Source: Eubacteriaceae bacterium (GTDB lineage: Bacteria > Bacillota > Clostridia > Lachnospirales > Lachnospiraceae). From it: 64,000 bases of DNA. The DNA is taken from positions 81,886 through 145,885 of the forward strand of contig CABIYF010000006.1 in the NCBI GenBank assembly GCA_902362875.1, in the 5' to 3' direction. Numbering within the stretch: position 1 is the stretch's first letter; each line of letters begins with the position of its first letter. The notes beneath the pieces were generated by a model that made no database searches, was not told the DNA's origin, and saw nothing but the letters and a program-made list of their open reading frames with translations. A program made the translations under genes and the position numbers. Below are positions 1-8,993 of the stretch, one piece after another.

Positions 1-2960
1 AGCAGATGGAAGAGGCGCCATTTATGAATATCATTTTAAGAGATGCCAAAATTTCCATTGATGGTGCATTGGGGTTGATCAAAGAAGCATTGGAAGTGTC
101 ACTGTCACCACAAGGACCGTATTTTTACGAGAAGACATTGAGGAAGGATCTTGAAATCGCAACAAACATCAGACAGGCACAGACATTTTCACAGTTATGC
201 GAAGTGTTTGTAAAAATCGAAAAACCAAGACTTTCCGGCCGCAAGAAGAAAACAGATGAGATTGACGTGGCAGCACAGGAACGATGTAAAGCTTTGCGAA
301 TACAGGCGTATAATCTGCTGGAGGATTTAAAAGCAGCCTATTTTTATGAAAATGAATCCGAAATTTTCCATGAGTTAAAAAGGGTGAAAAGTCCGCTTCG
401 AGGCCTGATCAATCTGACAAGAGAATTTATGACACGCTACGATGAGAAAAAGAAAAATGAAAATATCATGGATTTTGATGATATGGAACATTTTGCGCTG
501 GATCTTCTGATCGATCATTATGATGAGGAAGGAAATCCGGTACCAAGCAAGATCGCAAAAGAAAAATCCGACGGATACGAGGAAATCTATATCGATGAAT
601 ATCAGGACAGTAACTATATTCAGGATGCGATTTTGCGCAGTGTTTCGAAAGAAGCCGAGGGTGGACATAACATGTTTATGGTAGGAGATGTTAAGCAGAG
701 TATTTACAGTTTCCGATTGGCAAGACCAGAATTATTTCTTGAAAAATATCACGGATACCAGCAAAAGGGAGAAGAATATCAGCTGATCGAACTGCGCAAC
801 AATTTCCGAAGCCGCAGTGAAGTTCTTACCTTTGTAAATGATGTATTTTACCAGATCATGCATGAGAGTCTCGGAAATATCGAATACACCCAGAATGTTG
901 CACTTGTTCCAACGATGGAGTTTGAGAAAGGCTGTGACGCACAGACAGAAATCCTGCTGTTAGAAGCTGGTGAAGTCAAAGAATCCGAGGAGAATGCAGT
1001 TGTTTTAGAAGCAAGAATGATCGCATCAAGGATTCATGAGATGGTAAATGGCGAGGAACCAATGATGGTCACAGGTAAAGATGAGGAAGGTAATACCGTT
1101 TTAAGAAAAGCCAGATATAGTGATATCGTCATTTTGCTCCGTTCTATGAAAGGCAATGCAGAAGTGATCCAGAAAGAACTGATGGATGCCGGAATTCCTG
1201 CATTTGCAAACAGCCAGAAAGGATATTTTGATACGGTGGAGATTCGCACCTTGTTAAGTTTATTGTCTGTGGTTGATAATGTTTACCTGGATATTGATCT
1301 TGCAGCGGTATTAAGATCTCCGATGATCGGAATGTCAGAAGAAGAACTTGGCCGTTTAAAGGTGGATGGAGGAAAAGACTCTCTCTATGAGTGCCTTTGT
1401 GAGACAGAAGATAAGATGGAGGCTTCCAGCAAAGCATTAAAACTTCTGGAACTTTTAAGAGATGCAAAAACATATCTGCCTCTGACCCAGCTGATATGGA
1501 TGGCGCTTGAGGAAACGGGATATTATCATTATGCAGGAGCTATGCCGCAGGGAAAGAAGCGGCAGGGAAATATTTTGATGCTTATTGAGCAGGCGAAAGC
1601 ATTTGAAAGCAGCCAGATCAAGGGATTATTCCATTTTGTGCGCTTTATGGAACAGTGCAGAGAATATGATATGGATTATGGAGAAGCAAATACGATGAGT
1701 GAGGATCAGGATCTTGTTCGTATATCCAGTATTCATAAGAGTAAAGGATTGGAATATCCAATCGTTTTTGTGGCAAAGATCCATCAGAAATTTAATCTAA
1801 GAGATGGAAATGGAAGTATGATCTTTCATGGAGATTATTTTATCGGAGCAGATCATATTGATCCGATAAACAGGACAAGAAAGAAAACGATCCTGAAGAA
1901 TCTGATCAAAAATCAGATGAACAGGGAGTCGTTAGGAGAAGAATTACGAGTCCTTTATGTTGCCATGACAAGAGCGAAGGAAAAACTGATCCTTACAGGA
2001 ATCAAGTCAGCGGATTTTGACTGGGATGATAAAAGAGAGATTGCATCGGTTGAGCTGTTGTCTGCAAGAAGCTATATAGACTGGATTCGGGAAGCACTTC
2101 CAAGGGTTCCTGTCAAGGATTATCAGTTAAAGATATACACACTGGAAGACCTCTTATGGCAGCAGGAGGGAAATGAACTTCTCCACGAGATGAACCGCCA
2201 GATTTTTTATGAACGCCTGGAAGATGGGATTTCAAAAGATAAAGTCAAAGAGATGAAAGAACAGTTTGCCTATCATTACCGCAATGAGGCAGAGACAAAA
2301 GGCCGTTTAAAATATTCAGTATCCGAGATCAAACGTATGAGTCAGGCAGCAGATGAGGAAGAACAGATTCATTCATCTATTCATCAGGAAAAAGAAAAGA
2401 GAGTGCCGTCTTTCATAAAGAAGAATGAGAAAATTTCAGCAGCATCAAAGGGTACGATCATTCATAAAGTGTTAGAATTACTGGATTTCTCCAAAGATCA
2501 TACGATGAAAAGCTTAAATGAGGATATCAAAGAATGGATTCAGCTTGGTAAATTGAAAAAAGAGCATGAAAAAGTGATCTATCGAAAAGAAATTCTTGCA
2601 CTCACAAGCTCTGATCTTGGAAAAAGAATGAAGAAAGCAGCCAAGAATGCAAAGTTATATAAAGAACGTCAGTTTGTAACCGGAGTCCCATTTTCAGAGA
2701 TGGACAAAGAGGCAAAAACAGATGATCTCGTGGTTGTTCAAGGAATCATTGATGTCTATTTTGAGGAAGAAGATGGAATGGTCCTTGTTGATTATAAAAC
2801 AGACAGAGCAAAAGAAGGAGAAGAAGGAATTCTGATCCACAGATATCATGCACAGATGGAATCCTACAAACAGGCATTGGAGAAGATTACAGGAAAAAAT
2901 GTAAAAGAAATATATATATATTCCGTGACATTGCAAAAAACGATCATGGTTCATGTATGA
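1..2960 (+). CDS. addA: ATP-dependent helicase/nuclease subunit A, C-terminal part (cut by window start)
   Basis: AddA is the helicase-nuclease subunit of AddAB, which resects double-strand breaks for RecA-dependent repair. The frame is open to the left edge. About 985 residues are visible against roughly 1200 for the family, so the N terminus with the Walker A motif lies outside the window. UvrD-type helicase motifs appear in order: DEYQDSN (about residue 197 from the first visible Met), GDVKQSIYSFR (about 228), HKSKGLEYP (about 577) and YVAMTRAKEKL (about 650). The C-terminal PD-(D/E)XK nuclease follows, with GIIDVYF and LVDYKTD near 915-935. The nuclease motif together with an AddA-like helicase separates it from PcrA and UvrD. 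AddB would be expected just upstream, outside the window. The next gene is a spore protein behind a strong hairpin. Confidence 0.95.
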   Translation, partial: QMEEAPFMNIILRDAKISIDGALGLIKEALEVSLSPQGPYFYEKTLRKDLEIATNIRQAQTFSQLCEVFVKIEKPRLSGRKKKTDEIDVAAQERCKALRIQAYNLLEDLKAAYFYENESEIFHELKRVKSPLRGLINLTREFMTRYDEKKKNENIMDFDDMEHFALDLLIDHYDEEGNPVPSKIAKEKSDGYEEIYIDEYQDSNYIQDAILRSVSKEAEGGHNMFMVGDVKQSIYSFRLARPELFLEKYHGYQQKGEEYQLIELRNNFRSRSEVLTFVNDVFYQIMHESLGNIEYTQNVALVPTMEFEKGCDAQTEILLLEAGEVKESEENAVVLEARMIASRIHEMVNGEEPMMVTGKDEEGNTVLRKARYSDIVILLRSMKGNAEVIQKELMDAGIPAFANSQKGYFDTVEIRTLLSLLSVVDNVYLDIDLAAVLRSPMIGMSEEELGRLKVDGGKDSLYECLCETEDKMEASSKALKLLELLRDAKTYLPLTQLIWMALEETGYYHYAGAMPQGKKRQGNILMLIEQAKAFESSQIKGLFHFVRFMEQCREYDMDYGEANTMSEDQDLVRISSIHKSKGLEYPIVFVAKIHQKFNLRDGNGSMIFHGDYFIGADHIDPINRTRKKTILKNLIKNQMNRESLGEELRVLYVAMTRAKEKLILTGIKSADFDWDDKREIASVELLSARSYIDWIREALPRVPVKDYQLKIYTLEDLLWQQEGNELLHEMNRQIFYERLEDGISKDKVKEMKEQFAYHYRNEAETKGRLKYSVSEIKRMSQAADEEEQIHSSIHQEKEKRVPSFIKKNEKISAASKGTIIHKVLELLDFSKDHTMKSLNEDIKEWIQLGKLKKEHEKVIYRKEILALTSSDLGKRMKKAAKNAKLYKERQFVTGVPFSEMDKEAKTDDLVVVQGIIDVYFEEEDGMVLVDYKTDRAKEGEEGILIHRYHAQMESYKQALEKITGKNVKEIYIYSVTLQKTIMVHV

Positions 2961-2962
2961 AA

Positions 2963-3005
2963 TTTCTGATTTGTCATACGCTAAGAGTAAATGACAAATC
3001 AGAAA
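2963..3005 (+). other. perfect 15-bp inverted repeat (mRNA hairpin) before the SASP gene
   Basis: Positions 2963-2977 and 2991-3005 are perfect reverse complements separated by a 13-nt loop. The hairpin starts 2 nt after the addA stop and ends directly against the ribosome binding site of the next gene. Neither strand has a T-run after it, so it is not a standard intrinsic terminator. An RNA-stability, processing or translation-control role is inferred. Confidence 0.75.
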
Positions 3006-3017
3006 GGAAGAAAAAGA

Positions 3018-3245
3018 ATGCCAAAGGAAAAAGATTTTATTGAAAAGACATTGGAAGAAATGAATGAGACAGAACGGTTAAAATATGAGACTGCCGTAGA
3101 ACTTGGGCTGATCGACAAGTTAAAGGAAAATGGCTGGAAATTGCTGTCTGCAAGTGAGACAGGAAGGCTTGGCGGGATCATGAACCGTAAGATGAAACAA
3201 AAGAATAAGAATGATCAACAAACAGATGATACGAAGGGAAGGTAA
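3018..3245 (+). CDS. small, acid-soluble spore protein, alpha/beta type
   Basis: This is a predicted DNA-binding protein of the dormant spore core. Such proteins coat forespore DNA and are degraded at germination. The 75-residue product has the family layout: a KYETAVELGL segment that contains the expected GPR-protease cleavage region, then a glycine-containing turn, then SASETGRLGGIMNRKMK, which matches the conserved GxxGG(x)M(x)RxM end of alpha/beta SASPs. I chose the ATG at 3018 because GGAAG at 3006-3010 is well spaced from it. An in-frame ATG at 2991 lies inside a hairpin and has no such site. The 1-nt gap to the next gene suggests co-transcription. Expression in the forespore under sigma-G is expected from the family, but I could not identify a convincing sigma-G promoter. 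Confidence 0.8.
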   Translation: MPKEKDFIEKTLEEMNETERLKYETAVELGLIDKLKENGWKLLSASETGRLGGIMNRKMKQKNKNDQQTDDTKGR

Positions 3246-3246
3246 A

Positions 3247-3804
3247 ATGAACAAACCATGTTTTATTGCAGTGACGAACAGAAATTTATGTAAACGTCCG
3301 TTTTTTGATGTGATCGAAGAGCTCACAAAGAAAGATGTTAAGACAATTGTTTTAAGAGAAAAAGATCTGCCGGAAGAACAATATTATGAGATCGCAAAGA
3401 AATGCAAGGAAATCTGTGATAGAAATAAAGCATCACTTACGATCCATAATTTTATAAATGTTGCAAGACAATTGGGAATCAAAAAGATTCATCTTCCATA
3501 CCCGGTCTTTTTAAAAGAAGCAGGGAATTTGACGGATTTTGAATCCGTCAGTACATCAATCCATAAACCGGAAGAGGCGGTGAAAGCACAGCAGCTTGGA
3601 GCTGACTTTATGTTTGCAGGGCATGTATTTGTGACGGACTGCAAGAAGGGACTGCCGCCAAGGGGGCTGGATTTCTTAAGAAATGTGGTACAGGCAGTTG
3701 ATATTCCAGTTTATGGAATTGGAGGGATCGATGAGAAAAATATAGAGCAGATCATGGAATGCGGTGCAGCAGGAGGCTGTATGATGTCTGGATTTATGAA
3801 ATAG
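3247..3804 (+). CDS. thiamine phosphate synthase / TenI family protein
   Basis: This is a 185-residue TIM-barrel protein of the ThiE/TenI superfamily. Residues near the start (CFIAVTNRNLC), the IVLREKDL strand, the IHNFINVARQLG segment, a GADFMFAGHVF strand and the C-terminal phosphate-binding VYGIGGIDEKNIE are all characteristic. True ThiE joins HMP-PP to thiazole phosphate, whereas TenI-like members aromatise the thiazole. The protein is shorter than a typical ThiE of 205-215 residues and has no other thiamine genes beside it, so TenI-like is at least as likely. I chose the ATG at 3247 because AAGGGAAGG precedes it; an upstream in-frame ATG at 3211 would run back into the SASP gene. Confidence 0.75.
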   Translation: MNKPCFIAVTNRNLCKRPFFDVIEELTKKDVKTIVLREKDLPEEQYYEIAKKCKEICDRNKASLTIHNFINVARQLGIKKIHLPYPVFLKEAGNLTDFESVSTSIHKPEEAVKAQQLGADFMFAGHVFVTDCKKGLPPRGLDFLRNVVQAVDIPVYGIGGIDEKNIEQIMECGAAGGCMMSGFMK

Positions 3805-3841
3805 TTTTTGTAAGATTCTTGTATAGATTTAAAAACAAAAA

Positions 3842-3870
3842 TTGAAATTGGCGGATGTTTATGCTATGAT
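3842..3870 (+). promoter_or_regulatory. probable sigma-A promoter for cls
   Basis: TTGAAA (3842-3847), a 17-nt spacer and TATGAT (3865-3870) lie 38 nt upstream of the cls start. Read by eye against the consensus. Confidence 0.65.
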
Positions 3871-3907
3871 GAAAAGAAGTAGCTTTTGGAGAAAGTAAGG
3901 ATGTAAG

Positions 3908-5470
3908 ATGAAGATAACAAAGCATTTGACAAAACCAATTTCAAAAATTCTTAAATTTTTACTGCGCAGACTGGTATTTGTGGCAGTTGCGATCATTTTA
4001 CAGTTGATCTGGATGACATATCTGTTTATTGTGATCGGAGAATATTCCAAGGTGATCGAGTGGATTTTCCGTTTCTTTAGTATTCTGGTTGTGATCTATA
4101 TTGCGAACAAAGATGATAATCCGGCATATAAACTTGCATGGACGATCCCGATTCTGCTGTTTCCAATCTTTGGAGGGTTTCTGTATCTGGTTCTGGGAGA
4201 TAAACAGCCAGCGAAGAAGCTTCGTTTTAAACTAGAAGAATCGATCAGAGATACAGAATTTCTTCTGGGACAGGACTATGGAGTGATGGAACGTCTGGAG
4301 CAGCAGGATTATCAGGTGGCAGGACAGGCAAAATATATCGACCAGTACGGAGGATATCCGATTTATGAGAATTCGGATGCAAAGTATTATCCGTCAGGGG
4401 AAGAGATGTTTGATGAGCTGATTGAAGACCTTAAGAAAGCGAAACATTATATTTTTATGGAATTCTTTATTGTTTCCAAAGGATATATGTGGGATACGAT
4501 CTTGGAGGTTTTAAAAGAGCGTGTCAATGACGGAGTGGAAGTCCGTTTTATGTATGATGATGTAGGCTGCGTAGATCTGCTCCCATACAAATATTATAAA
4601 GAACTTGAGCGTTATGGTATTATGGCAATGGCATTTAATCCGATCAAACCATTAGTTTCAACTGCATGGAACAATAGAGACCACCGCAAGGTTGTTGTGA
4701 TCGATGGGCATACTGCCTATACAGGAGGTCTTAATTTAGCGGATGAATATATCAATAAGATCGAGCGTTTCGGATATTGGAAGGATGCCGGACTTAAGGT
4801 AACTGGAGATGCGGTATGGAACTTTACAGTTATGTTTTTACAGGTGTGGAATGCCATTCGCAAGACGGATGAAGGATATGGAGCATTTCTTCCTCATAAG
4901 CATTATGAAGAAGCATTTCAGGGAAAAGGATTTATCCAGCCATATGCAGATAATCCGTTAGACCATGAGATTGTAGGCGAGAATGTATATCTAAATATCA
5001 TCAATACAGCAAACCATTATGTTTATATTTACACCCCGTATCTGATCATTGATAATGAGATGATAACAGCTCTTTGTCTGGCAGCCAAACGAGGAGTCGA
5101 TATAAAGATCGTTACCCCTGGAATTCCGGACAAGAAGATGGTATTCTGGCTGACACAGTCTTATTACAGACAGCTGGTAGAGGCTGGAATTCATATTTAT
5201 GAATATACGCCAGGATTTATTCACGCAAAATGTTTTGCGAGTGATGATAAAGTGGCAACCGTTGGAACGATCAATATGGATTACCGAAGTCTGTATCTGC
5301 ATTTTGAGAATGGTGTATTTATGTACAAGAATGATGCAGTGATGCAGGTAAAACATGATATGGAGAAAACATTTGAGATCAGCCAGAGGATTACAAAAGA
5401 GAAGTGCCAGGGAAGTTTAAAAAAGACATTGGCACAGAGTGTATTAAGACTGCTGGCCCCATTATTATAA
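3908..5470 (+). CDS. cls: cardiolipin synthase (phospholipase D family)
   Basis: This membrane enzyme condenses phosphatidylglycerol to cardiolipin. The 520-residue product starts with a basic segment and two or three hydrophobic helices (about residues 15-45 and 52-98), the usual membrane anchor of Gram-positive Cls. Two PLD half-sites follow: DHRKVVVIDG with GGLNLADEY near residues 258-280, and HAKCFASDD with GTINMDYRSL near 440-462. Both are complete HxK(x)4D motifs, so activity is expected. It has its own promoter and is followed after 9 nt by a methyltransferase and then hslO, so the three may form one transcript. PgsA, which makes the substrate precursor, is encoded at about 50.9 kb. 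Confidence 0.93.
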   Translation: MKITKHLTKPISKILKFLLRRLVFVAVAIILQLIWMTYLFIVIGEYSKVIEWIFRFFSILVVIYIANKDDNPAYKLAWTIPILLFPIFGGFLYLVLGDKQPAKKLRFKLEESIRDTEFLLGQDYGVMERLEQQDYQVAGQAKYIDQYGGYPIYENSDAKYYPSGEEMFDELIEDLKKAKHYIFMEFFIVSKGYMWDTILEVLKERVNDGVEVRFMYDDVGCVDLLPYKYYKELERYGIMAMAFNPIKPLVSTAWNNRDHRKVVVIDGHTAYTGGLNLADEYINKIERFGYWKDAGLKVTGDAVWNFTVMFLQVWNAIRKTDEGYGAFLPHKHYEEAFQGKGFIQPYADNPLDHEIVGENVYLNIINTANHYVYIYTPYLIIDNEMITALCLAAKRGVDIKIVTPGIPDKKMVFWLTQSYYRQLVEAGIHIYEYTPGFIHAKCFASDDKVATVGTINMDYRSLYLHFENGVFMYKNDAVMQVKHDMEKTFEISQRITKEKCQGSLKKTLAQSVLRLLAPLL

Positions 5471-5479
5471 GAGGATAAG

Positions 5480-6214
5480 ATGGAAAGTTACAAAGATTTT
5501 GCAAGGGTGTATGATGAATTTATGGATCAGACACCATATGATGAATGGCTTTTAAATATTTTGAATGTATTTAAAGAATATAAGATAGATAAGGATGCAC
5601 AGGTACTGGATCTTGGATGTGGGACAGGCAAGATGTCAAGAAGACTTGCAAGAGAAGGTTATCATGTGACAGCCGTTGATAACTCTATGGATATGTTAGA
5701 GATCGCAGCGAGTGAAGAAGATGATCATATTTTGTATGTACTGCAGGATATGGTATCCTTAGAACTTCCAGAGAAGGTTGATGTAGCGGTAAGTATCTGC
5801 GACTGCATGAATTATATCCTTGAGGAAGAGGATTTAAAGGAAGCATTTGTAAGGGTTAAGAGATTCTTAAAAGAAGACGGCGTGTTTATATTTGATATGA
5901 ACAGCCATTATAAGTACAGAGAGATCCTTGCATGCAATACATTTGCGGAGGATCGGGAAGATGCAAGCTTTATCTGGGATAATTATTATGATGATGAAGA
6001 CCGCATCAACGAATATCAGCTGAGTCTGTTTATTCAGAATGAACAAGGTACCTATAATAAGTACGAAGAATTACATTTACAGAAGGCTTATGAGGAAGAG
6101 GAGATTAAAAGACTTCTTCAAGAAGCAGGTTTTTCATCCATTCGTGTTCTGGATGCAGAGACGATGGATGAAGTAAAAGAAGATACACAAAGACTATATT
6201 TTATTGCAAACTGA
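5480..6214 (+). CDS. class I SAM-dependent methyltransferase
   Basis: This is a 244-residue Rossmann-fold methyltransferase. Motif I is VLDLGCGTGKMSRRLA (about residues 42-57), followed by the acidic VTAVDNSMDML strand and a VSICDCMNYIL motif IV region. The N-terminal YDEFMDQTPYDEW resembles the YjiC/YfnB-type and BioC-like small-molecule methyltransferases common in Clostridia. The substrate cannot be read from sequence. It sits 9 nt after cls and 11 nt before hslO, so it is probably co-transcribed with both. Confidence 0.85.
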   Translation: MESYKDFARVYDEFMDQTPYDEWLLNILNVFKEYKIDKDAQVLDLGCGTGKMSRRLAREGYHVTAVDNSMDMLEIAASEEDDHILYVLQDMVSLELPEKVDVAVSICDCMNYILEEEDLKEAFVRVKRFLKEDGVFIFDMNSHYKYREILACNTFAEDREDASFIWDNYYDDEDRINEYQLSLFIQNEQGTYNKYEELHLQKAYEEEEIKRLLQEAGFSSIRVLDAETMDEVKEDTQRLYFIAN

Positions 6215-6225
6215 AAGGAAAAAAG

Positions 6226-7107
6226 ATGAACGATTATATTATCAGAGGAACAGCAGCAAATGATCAGGTACGTTTCTTTGCTGCGTATACAAAAGATGTC
6301 GTAGAGACAGCAAGACAGAAGCACAATACAAGCCCGGTAGCAACCGCAGCGCTTGGAAGATTATTGACAGCAGGAGCCATGATGGGAAGCATGTGCAAGA
6401 ATGACAGTGATGTGATCACATTACAGATTCAGTGCAGCGGACCGATCGGTGGATTGACAGTTACCGCAGATTCCAAAGCAAATGTCAAAGGATATGTCAA
6501 CAATCCAGAGGTAATGCTCCCACCAAGCAAAGAAGGAAAATTAGATGTTGGAAAGGCTTTAGACCTTGGTGTTTTAACAGTGATTAAAGATATCGGATTA
6601 AAAGAGCCTTATTCAGGACAGACACATTTAGTATCAGGTGAGATCGCAGAAGATTTAACATACTATTTTGCAGCGAGTGAGCAGATTCCTACATCCGTAG
6701 CACTGGGAGTTTTGATGAACAAAGATAATACAGTCCGCCAGGCAGGAGGATTTATCATCCAGATGATGCCATATGCAGAAGAAGAGACGATCAGTAAATT
6801 AGAGAAGAAGATCGCAGAATTTAAATCAGTGACTTATGCGTTAGAACATGAACATACGCCAGAGAAGATGATGGAAGATCTCTTAGGCGATATGGATATG
6901 AAGATTTATGAGAAAGTTCCAACACAGTTTCATTGTAACTGCTCCAAAGAGAGAGTAGAAAAAGCAGTTATTTCTGTTGGAAAAGATGAGATTCAGAGCA
7001 TGATCGATGATGGAGAGCCGATCGAGGTGAACTGTCATTTCTGTAACACACATTATCATTACAGCGTTGACGACTTAAAGAGAATGTTAGAAGAGGCAAC
7101 ACATTAA
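6226..7107 (+). CDS. hslO: Hsp33 redox-regulated chaperonin
   Basis: Hsp33 is a cytoplasmic holdase that is switched on by oxidation of its zinc-bound cysteines and prevents aggregation during oxidative stress. The 293-residue length is normal. The N-terminal VRFFAAYTKDVVETARQ and the SGPIGGLTVTADS core are typical. The redox switch is intact near the C terminus: CNC (about residues 238-240) and CHFC (about 272-275), giving the CXC...CXXC zinc site. A chaperone of this kind would help a strict anaerobe survive brief oxygen exposure. It lies 11 nt after the methyltransferase gene. Confidence 0.95.
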   Translation: MNDYIIRGTAANDQVRFFAAYTKDVVETARQKHNTSPVATAALGRLLTAGAMMGSMCKNDSDVITLQIQCSGPIGGLTVTADSKANVKGYVNNPEVMLPPSKEGKLDVGKALDLGVLTVIKDIGLKEPYSGQTHLVSGEIAEDLTYYFAASEQIPTSVALGVLMNKDNTVRQAGGFIIQMMPYAEEETISKLEKKIAEFKSVTYALEHEHTPEKMMEDLLGDMDMKIYEKVPTQFHCNCSKERVEKAVISVGKDEIQSMIDDGEPIEVNCHFCNTHYHYSVDDLKRMLEEATH

Positions 7108-7147
7108 TTGCCGCAAGGGAATCAGAGAGATTCAGAAGGAGAGGATG

Positions 7148-8479
7148 ATGTCAATGAAGAAGATTTTAGTGGTTTTAATGAGTATGACATTGTTGTTTAC
7201 AACGATACCAGTATCTGCCGCAGAAGATGATGGGATTCAGATAACATGCAATAAACTTACAGATCAGGATGAGCCATATACATCAACGGATGAGGATGGA
7301 AATGAGATCACAGTATATACGTTGTCAGCGTTGGCAAGATATTACGATCAGACACTTTATCTGCCGAATCCAAGATGTTTTACATTGACAACAGAGACGG
7401 GAGATTTAAGTCATATCACGGCAGAGATGGATACATCCACAGATAACGGACTTGGAAAGAAAGACATCAAACTGACGATTAAGAGCAGGGCAAAGAATAA
7501 AGCAGAGATTGAAGCTAATTTTTCAAGCAAGACAGTTAAAACTGAACTTAATTTCAATGCAAGGATACTGGTTAAAGGTGCAGATGGAACGATTCTTAAA
7601 AAGATTCCGCTTGCGTACAGCACACCAGCTCTTACAGATGAACATGATGCACCAAGATTTCATACATTGAGTCCATGGTCTGGAACGTCAAAATACAACT
7701 ATGATCTGGAAGACTATTATAAGGTATCAGGAACCGTTGATGTTTACGCAAAGAATCCAAAGGTTTCTTACACATATAAGGCGCTCGGTACATATGGTCT
7801 TAAAAATTTCCTTTTGAATATGGACAATGACAAGACAAAAACCAATAATAGTTTCACATTTACAAATGGAAAGATCACGATTGGTGCAAAAAATGGCAAT
7901 CCGGGACAGAAAAATACGGTCACTTTAGTATGCAAGTCCTCTTATCTTAAGTCATTAAAAACACAACTGGCAAAAGCTTATTGTCAGAAGAAGATTTCAA
8001 CGGCAGACGTAATCTTTGATGATCTTTCCGTAGAATATCGAAATGTCAATGGAAAGACTTATGAAAATGGGATTGGAGATAACGGACAGGGATGTGTGAT
8101 CGGCGGTGCGATGGACCCAATTTATCTGGGATTTCATGCGACAGTGAAACCGGCCGGAAAAGTAAAGATAACATCTTACAAAAAGACAAAAACAACCATC
8201 AAATTAAGATGGAAAAAGCTTTCAACACCGGTCAGCGGCTATATGATCTATCGTTCCACAAGAAAATCATCTGGTTATAAGAAGATCAAGACAGTATCAT
8301 CAAAGACAAGTTCTTATACGAATAAGAGATTAAAAAGAGGAAAGACATATTACTATAAGATCCGTCCATATCGTACAGTGAAATACAGCTATAAGACTTC
8401 AAAGAAGAAGACAAAGACATTGTCAAGAAAAGCGTATGGAAGCTACGGATATGTAAAGAAAATCAAAACAAAAAGATAA
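7148..8479 (+). CDS. secreted protein with C-terminal fibronectin type III-like domain
   Basis: This 443-residue exported protein begins with a clear signal peptide (MSMKKILVVLMSMTLLFTTIPVSAAE; cleavage probably after SAA). The middle part, about residues 30-330, is beta-rich and not recognised. The last 110 residues look like one FN3 domain (KITSYKKTKTTIKLRWKK, then SGYMIYRS, then KTYYYKIRPY), followed by a strongly basic tail, so the protein may bind wall polymers or act outside the cell. There is no sortase motif or terminal membrane helix. AGGAG at 7137-7141 fits the ATG at 7148 best; ATGs at 7145 and 7154 are alternatives. A strong bidirectional terminator follows. No specific function is claimed. 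Confidence 0.75.
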   Translation: MSMKKILVVLMSMTLLFTTIPVSAAEDDGIQITCNKLTDQDEPYTSTDEDGNEITVYTLSALARYYDQTLYLPNPRCFTLTTETGDLSHITAEMDTSTDNGLGKKDIKLTIKSRAKNKAEIEANFSSKTVKTELNFNARILVKGADGTILKKIPLAYSTPALTDEHDAPRFHTLSPWSGTSKYNYDLEDYYKVSGTVDVYAKNPKVSYTYKALGTYGLKNFLLNMDNDKTKTNNSFTFTNGKITIGAKNGNPGQKNTVTLVCKSSYLKSLKTQLAKAYCQKKISTADVIFDDLSVEYRNVNGKTYENGIGDNGQGCVIGGAMDPIYLGFHATVKPAGKVKITSYKKTKTTIKLRWKKLSTPVSGYMIYRSTRKSSGYKKIKTVSSKTSSYTNKRLKRGKTYYYKIRPYRTVKYSYKTSKKKTKTLSRKAYGSYGYVKKIKTKR

Positions 8480-8490
8480 AACACAAAATA

Positions 8491-8528
8491 AAACAGGCAG
8501 CTAGTCATCAATGACCGGCTGCCTGTTT
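8491..8528. terminator. bidirectional intrinsic terminator
   Basis: An 11-bp stem (8491-8501 with 8518-8528) carries a nested GTCAT/ATGAC stem in its loop. A-rich sequence lies before it and TTTTG after it, so it can serve both the secreted-protein gene and the convergent acidic-protein gene. Confidence 0.85.
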
Positions 8529-8548
8529 TGTTCTGTGCTTAAATTGTA

Positions 8549-8857
8549 TTACTCTTCGTCTTCTGTAGATGGAGTTTCCCCTGCTTCATCTGTTGCGTCT
8601 GCACTGTCATCACTTTCTGTGATATTGATGGAAACATAGTCTCTGTCATCTTTTGTTGGCTCATGGAAGATTTCATCTTCGTCGAAAGAGTCATCATCAA
8701 AAGAATCTTCATCGAAATCATCATCAATATCATCTCCAGATACTTCTTTGATCTTATCAATGATCGCTTTGATCTGATCACGGGCAACATATGCGATACC
8801 TGCAATGGTAGCAAGTGCAGTTGCTAATTTAAAAAGGTCTTTGAATGTTTTCTTCAT
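8549..8857 (-). CDS. small acidic membrane-anchored protein, unknown function
   Basis: This 102-residue protein starts with a short basic/hydrophobic segment (MKKTFKDLFKLATALATIAGIAYVA), likely one membrane helix or signal anchor. The rest is extremely acidic: runs such as DDIDDDFDEDSFDDDSFDEDE from about residue 42 and a Glu/Asp-rich C terminus. I do not recognise a named family. An AAAGGAG site precedes the ATG on the minus strand, and a plausible promoter (TTGCTT, 17 nt, TAAAAT) lies upstream, divergent from rpiA. Possible roles such as cation binding or a membrane-surface polyanion are speculation. Confidence 0.65.
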   Translation of the reverse strand: MKKTFKDLFKLATALATIAGIAYVARDQIKAIIDKIKEVSGDDIDDDFDEDSFDDDSFDEDEIFHEPTKDDRDYVSINITESDDSADATDEAGETPSTEDEE

Positions 8858-8922
8858 AACGAAAAAACTCCTTTCTTTTTTCTATTATTTTATACTGAAT
8901 CCAGAAAAAAAGCAATCCAGGA

Positions 8923-8950
8923 TTGACAAAATAAAATTTCGTGATAATAT
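8923..8950 (+). promoter_or_regulatory. probable sigma-A promoter for rpiA
   Basis: TTGACA (8923-8928), a 16-nt spacer and TAATAT (8945-8950) lie 44 nt before the rpiA start codon. Confidence 0.65.
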
Positions 8951-8993
8951 AAAGATATAAAATAAAGCTTTGCATAACAGGGAGGAAAGCGAA

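Noticed and set aside
2991..3017. Upstream ATG for the spore protein gene
   Set aside because: It is part of the 15-bp hairpin, lacks a ribosome binding site, and the added residues are not part of the SASP family.
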